A stretch of 64,000 nucleotides of DNA from Rheinheimera sp. D18 (GTDB lineage Bacteria > Pseudomonadota > Gammaproteobacteria > Enterobacterales > Alteromonadaceae), in assembly GCF_004345025.1 (NCBI RefSeq), contig NZ_CP037745.1:1054001-1118000 (forward strand), read 5' to 3'. The notes beneath the pieces were generated by a model. It was not told where the DNA came from, ran no database searches, and saw nothing but the letters and a program-made list of their open reading frames with translations. The translations under genes and the position numbers were made by a program. Each line of letters starts with the position of its first letter. Positions within the stretch are counted from its first letter, which is position 1. This document shows positions 61,799 to 64,000 of the stretch, one piece after another.

Positions 61799-62696
61799 CA
61801 GCATTAAGGTGCTGTAAAGCAGTTATTTGTTGCAGCAGTTGACGATTATGCGGCACGGCAATGTTATGCTGTGCCGCTTGTTTCACGATGTAGCCGCTTA
61901 TCGCTGCTATTTCACTGCGCCGCTGATGGGCAATGTCTTGCTGCATAGAAGAGAAGTTTTGCGCGGTGTTGTGAATAACCCTCTGCACGTTAGCTTGTGT
62001 TTGGGCAAAATCTAATGGGTAACCGCAAGCCGTTGCTACCTGACAAACTTCAAGCAGTATCGCATTAATTTGTTGTTGGTAGCGACTATCGGCTAACGCA
62101 CCATTACGACAATTATGTAGAGCACTCAGCGGGTTTATTACCGCATTAATAGCTAATTTTTGCCATAAAAACGGCTGTATATTATCGACTACGGCAAGTG
62201 GGCCAAGTGCAATATTCATTGCCTGTTGTACCTGGAGTAACTGCACTTTTGCCGCTGCGTTAAGCGGTGCTAATACGCTATCACCCTGTCCGGTATGCCG
62301 CACATTATTACCTTGTTTTAATGCACCATGAGTAGTGGTTAAAAACCATAAGCCTTGGGTGGGGAGCAGAAGTTGTAATGCGGGCTCTATAGTACCCATA
62401 CCATTGTGGCTAAGCACGAGTTGAGCATCAGCGCTTAGCGCAGGCAGTAAGCTGTGTAGTGCATCAATTACTGAATAGCTTTTTACTGGTACTAATACTG
62501 CGTTAAGTGGTGCGATGGCTGAATGAAAATGCAACGCGTGCTGGTTAAATGTAATATCAATAGCGGCAGGTTGCCGCAGCCATAACTTTATTGGCTGTTT
62601 GGCGAGCTTAAGTTGGCTGGCGGCGAGTAAACCAATAGCGCCTTGGCCAACAACACACCAGCTTAGCGCCGGCTGCGCGGACGAATTGTGTGCCAT
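61773..62696 (-). CDS. panE: 2-dehydropantoate 2-reductase
   Basis: Reduces ketopantoate to pantoate with NADPH for coenzyme A synthesis. The 307-residue protein has the nucleotide-binding CVVGQGAIGLLAASQL near its start, NGMGTIEPALQLL, and the C-terminal domain with KLAINAVINPLSALHNCRNG and SSMQQDIAHQRRSEIAAISG. The start at 62696 is the only ATG suited to the fold; it overlaps the VanZ-like gene's end by 34 bases. A frame extending to 62756 is unlikely. The 3' end overlaps thiI. E. coli has panE in the same neighbourhood (between thiI and yajQ). Confidence 0.92.
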   Translation of the reverse strand: MAHNSSAQPALSWCVVGQGAIGLLAASQLKLAKQPIKLWLRQPAAIDITFNQHALHFHSAIAPLNAVLVPVKSYSVIDALHSLLPALSADAQLVLSHNGMGTIEPALQLLLPTQGLWFLTTTHGALKQGNNVRHTGQGDSVLAPLNAAAKVQLLQVQQAMNIALGPLAVVDNIQPFLWQKLAINAVINPLSALHNCRNGALADSRYQQQINAILLEVCQVATACGYPLDFAQTQANVQRVIHNTAQNFSSMQQDIAHQRRSEIAAISGYIVKQAAQHNIAVPHNRQLLQQITALQHLNAVTADIPLR

Positions 62697-63019
62697 AATT
62701 TGCGTACCGCATAAAACAACACGACACCAGTAACATCGGCCAGCAGATCGAGCCAATCGCCGTTACGACGCGTAAAGTAATGTTGTACCAGCTCAATAGC
62801 GCCGCCATATGCACCTAGCAGTATAATTGCGGTAACAGGCGTTAGCCTAAAACCTTTCCATAGCAAGCCTGTCAACACGGCAAAAATACCTAAATGCGCC
62901 ACCTTATCGATATGGGCAAAGCTGCCAATAACACGATGGCCGTTCAATTCAGCTAAAAAGCTTGCAGTAGCGAGCAAGAAACACAGTACGCATAGCCCGC
63001 GATAAATATTTTGTGACAC
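62663..63019 (-). CDS. VanZ-like membrane protein
   Basis: The 118-residue inner membrane protein has four likely helices (about 7-23, 40-55, 59-77 and 88-105) and the VanZ-like pattern around HIDKVAHLGIFAVLTGLLWK and AYGGAIELVQHYFTRRNGDWLDLLADVTG (read in parts), ending in an arginine-rich tail. The family has no assigned enzyme activity outside the teicoplanin resistance context, and resistance should not be inferred here. It is upstream of and overlaps panE by 34 bases, so the pair is probably one transcript, divergent from yajQ. Confidence 0.8.
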   Translation of the reverse strand: MSQNIYRGLCVLCFLLATASFLAELNGHRVIGSFAHIDKVAHLGIFAVLTGLLWKGFRLTPVTAIILLGAYGGAIELVQHYFTRRNGDWLDLLADVTGVVLFYAVRKLWHTIRPRSRR

Positions 63020-63113
63020 ACTTAACCCTCGATCATATATGGCGCTCGGATTGTAGCAGTTTTGTGGTTATAATCTCTAGTAGACTGACTGGCTTAAGTT
63101 AAGGAGACGTTTA

Positions 63114-63596
63114 ATGCCTTCGTTTGATATTGTTTCAGAAGTAGAACAGCAAGAAGTGCTAAATGCCGTAGAGAATTCTAATCGTGAGTTAGATACACGT
63201 TTTGATTTTCGCGGTGTACAAGCTGAGTTTTCTTTGAAAGACAAAGTGATTACGATGAAAGCTGATGCAGAATTTCAATTGCAGCAAATGCTGGAAATTT
63301 TTCTTGCTAAAGCAGTGAAGCGTGGCTTAGATGTGCGCTCATTTAAAGATGGCGATGTTGTACACTCAGGCAAAACCTATAGCCAGACTTTAAGCTTGCT
63401 ACACGGCATTGAGCAAGATATGGCAAAAAAATTAGTTAAACTAATGAAAGATAACAAGCTAAAAGTTCAGGCGGCGATTCAGGGCGATCAAGTGCGAGTG
63501 ACTGGAAAAAAACGTGATGATTTACAAGAGGCTATCGCGTTAGTGCGAAGTTCTGAATTAGAACAAGCGTTTCAGTTTACTAATTTTCGCGATTAA
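63114..63596 (+). CDS. yajQ: YajQ family nucleotide-binding protein
   Basis: The 160-residue cytoplasmic protein (UPF0234) has two alternating alpha/beta domains. It starts [20 protein letters not shown], with [15 protein letters not shown], and ends [12 protein letters not shown], as in E. coli YajQ. Family members bind nucleic acids or nucleotides, and some from Xanthomonas and Pseudomonas bind cyclic di-GMP; whether this one does is unknown. The Shine-Dalgarno is AAGGAGA. It is monocistronic and ends at a strong terminator. Confidence 0.95.
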   Translation: MPSFDIVSEVEQQEVLNAVENSNRELDTRFDFRGVQAEFSLKDKVITMKADAEFQLQQMLEIFLAKAVKRGLDVRSFKDGDVVHSGKTYSQTLSLLHGIEQDMAKKLVKLMKDNKLKVQAAIQGDQVRVTGKKRDDLQEAIALVRSSELEQAFQFTNFRD

Positions 63597-63665
63597 TTTA
63601 GTTACTGCGCCACGCTAGCCATCCAGAGCGCCATTGACATTTTCATACTAGCTATTAGACTGCAC

Positions 63666-63693
63666 GCGGCTCTATTCAAGAGCCGCTTTTTTT
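63666..63693 (+). terminator. Intrinsic terminator of yajQ
   Basis: GCGGCTCT-ATTCA-AGAGCCGC is a perfect 8-bp stem followed by seven T residues. It ends exactly where the riboswitch element begins. A TTGACA at 63634-63639 lies upstream with only a weak -10 (TAGACT, spacer 16), so the btuB promoter is not settled. Confidence 0.9.
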
Positions 63694-63850
63694 GGTGCTG
63701 CAATTAACCGCAGGTAAACGGGAATCTGGTAAAAACCAGAGCTGCCCCCGCAACGGTAAACAACTTATCTGTATTCATAGCCACTGTCAGATGATGGGAA
63801 GGCGAGTGCAGGCATATGCAGGTTGTTAGCCCGGAGACCGGCCAGAAAAA
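63694..63850 (+). ncRNA. Cobalamin (adenosylcobalamin) riboswitch
   Basis: The core of the cobalamin element is visible in order: GGGAATCTGGT with ACCAG, GAGCTGCCCCCGCAACGGTA (the B12 box region), AGCCACTG, GGGAAGG, and AGCCCGGAGACCGGCC near 63827-63843. These are the nearly invariant segments of the Cob class. It precedes btuB, the classical target; binding of cobalamin should lower expression of the transporter. Confidence 0.93.
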
Positions 63851-63866
63851 ATCCTTCAACTTGATT

Positions 63867-63888
63867 AAATGTGCGGCGGGCACATTTT
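63867..63888 (+). promoter_or_regulatory. Expression-platform hairpin before btuB
   Basis: AAATGTGC-GGCGG-GCACATTT is a perfect 8-bp stem ending 10 bases before the btuB start, followed by T then CGGAGC. It lies next to the ribosome site (GGAG at 63890-63893), so translational control by sequestration is more likely than termination. Confidence 0.55.
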
Positions 63889-63898
63889 CGGAGCTTAC

Positions 63899-64000
63899 AT
63901 GTTTAAACCTGCTTTGGCGGCCGTGTTGGTCGCATCCTGTTTTTCGGCTAATGCTGAGAACATCGAACATATCAGTATTTACGCTAACCGTACCGCTACG
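63899..64000 (+). CDS. btuB: TonB-dependent cobalamin receptor BtuB, N-terminal part
   Basis: Only the first 34 codons are in the window. They show a signal peptide (MFKPALAAVLVASCFSANA, cleavage probably after residue 19) and a TonB-box-like segment (EHISIYANRTAT) comparable to the ETLVVTANR region of BtuB. The cobalamin riboswitch directly upstream makes the vitamin B12 outer membrane transporter the natural call. GGAG lies 5 bases before the ATG. The plug and barrel are outside the window. Confidence 0.85.
   Translation, partial: MFKPALAAVLVASCFSANAENIEHISIYANRTAT

Noticed and set aside
62663..63019. Glycopeptide resistance from the VanZ-like gene
   Set aside because: VanZ-like membrane proteins are widespread without resistance, no other van gene is nearby, and the context is panE and yajQ.
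1..64000. CRISPR arrays, insertion sequences, prophage, toxin-antitoxin or defence islands
   Set aside because: No regular repeat-spacer pattern, transposase, integrase or phage structural gene is visible; gene order is core chromosomal throughout.

Overview
The window is chromosomal DNA of a Gram-negative gammaproteobacterium. LpxH (lipid A), SapABCDF, the PspF/PspABC envelope stress system, PomAB sodium-type flagellar stators and a BtuB start all indicate an outer membrane and a swimming marine or freshwater lifestyle. Gene order (tig-clpP-clpX-lon-hupB-ppiD; nrdR-ribD-ribE-ribBX-ribH-nusB-thiL-pgpA; dxs-ispA-xseB then pomAB then thiI) is that of Alteromonadales. Protein style and moderate GC suggest the Rheinheimera/Alishewanella/Arsukibacterium neighbourhood, but the genus is an inference. 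Nearly everything is core genome. I found no insertion sequence, prophage, CRISPR array or obvious transferred island.

Layout. 1-4056: end of miaE, lpxH and ppiB on the minus strand, cysS, and folD, the last two converging on a 16-bp terminator. 4197-4647: tRNA cluster Pro-Arg-His-Pro behind a near-consensus promoter. 4760-7834: a GNAT acetyltransferase, then proline synthesis proBA. 8073-16595: protein quality control (tig, clpP, clpX, lon, hupB, ppiD), with a clear sigma-32 type promoter before lon. 16641-23018: minus-strand pspF-sapABCDF, all overlapping or abutting. 23143-26955: divergent pspABC-ycjX-ycjF behind a sigma-54 type promoter. 27054-35475: methionine gamma-lyase and a full phenylalanine/tyrosine to fumarate plus acetoacetate route (phhA, phhB, tyrR/phhR, hpd, hmgA, fahA, maiA) with three TyrR-box-like sites. 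35670-44751: cheV, two small unknown envelope genes, mltD, gloB, a YafS-like protein, a second GNAT, a DUF2058 gene, an srmB-like helicase, a cold-shock gene and dinB under a perfect LexA box. 45008-55256: glyA, nrdR, riboflavin genes, nusB, thiL, pgpA and a large membrane diguanylate cyclase. 55311-58319: dxs-ispA-xseB on the minus strand. 58518-63596: pomAB, thiI, panE, a VanZ-like gene and yajQ. 63694-64000: a cobalamin riboswitch and the start of btuB.

How it works together. The strongest local regulatory story is aromatic amino acid catabolism. Boxes of the TGTAAA-N6-TTTACA type lie before phhA, before tyrR and at the tyrR/hpd boundary, so the regulator probably controls its own neighbourhood. 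The megL-phhA-phhB block sits between ycjXF and tyrR, which are adjacent in Escherichia coli. Stress promoters of four kinds can be read directly: sigma-32 (lon), sigma-54/PspF (pspA), LexA (dinB) and a possible FliA site (pomA).

No undescribed system is evident. The most unusual items are a thiL Shine-Dalgarno sequence separated from its start by a hairpin, a tRNA-His with a U-U mismatch in the acceptor stem, a RibBX protein lacking the zinc cysteines of GTP cyclohydrolase II, a YafS-like protein without the glycine-rich SAM motif, and an uncharacterised pair of small envelope genes at 36624-37322.
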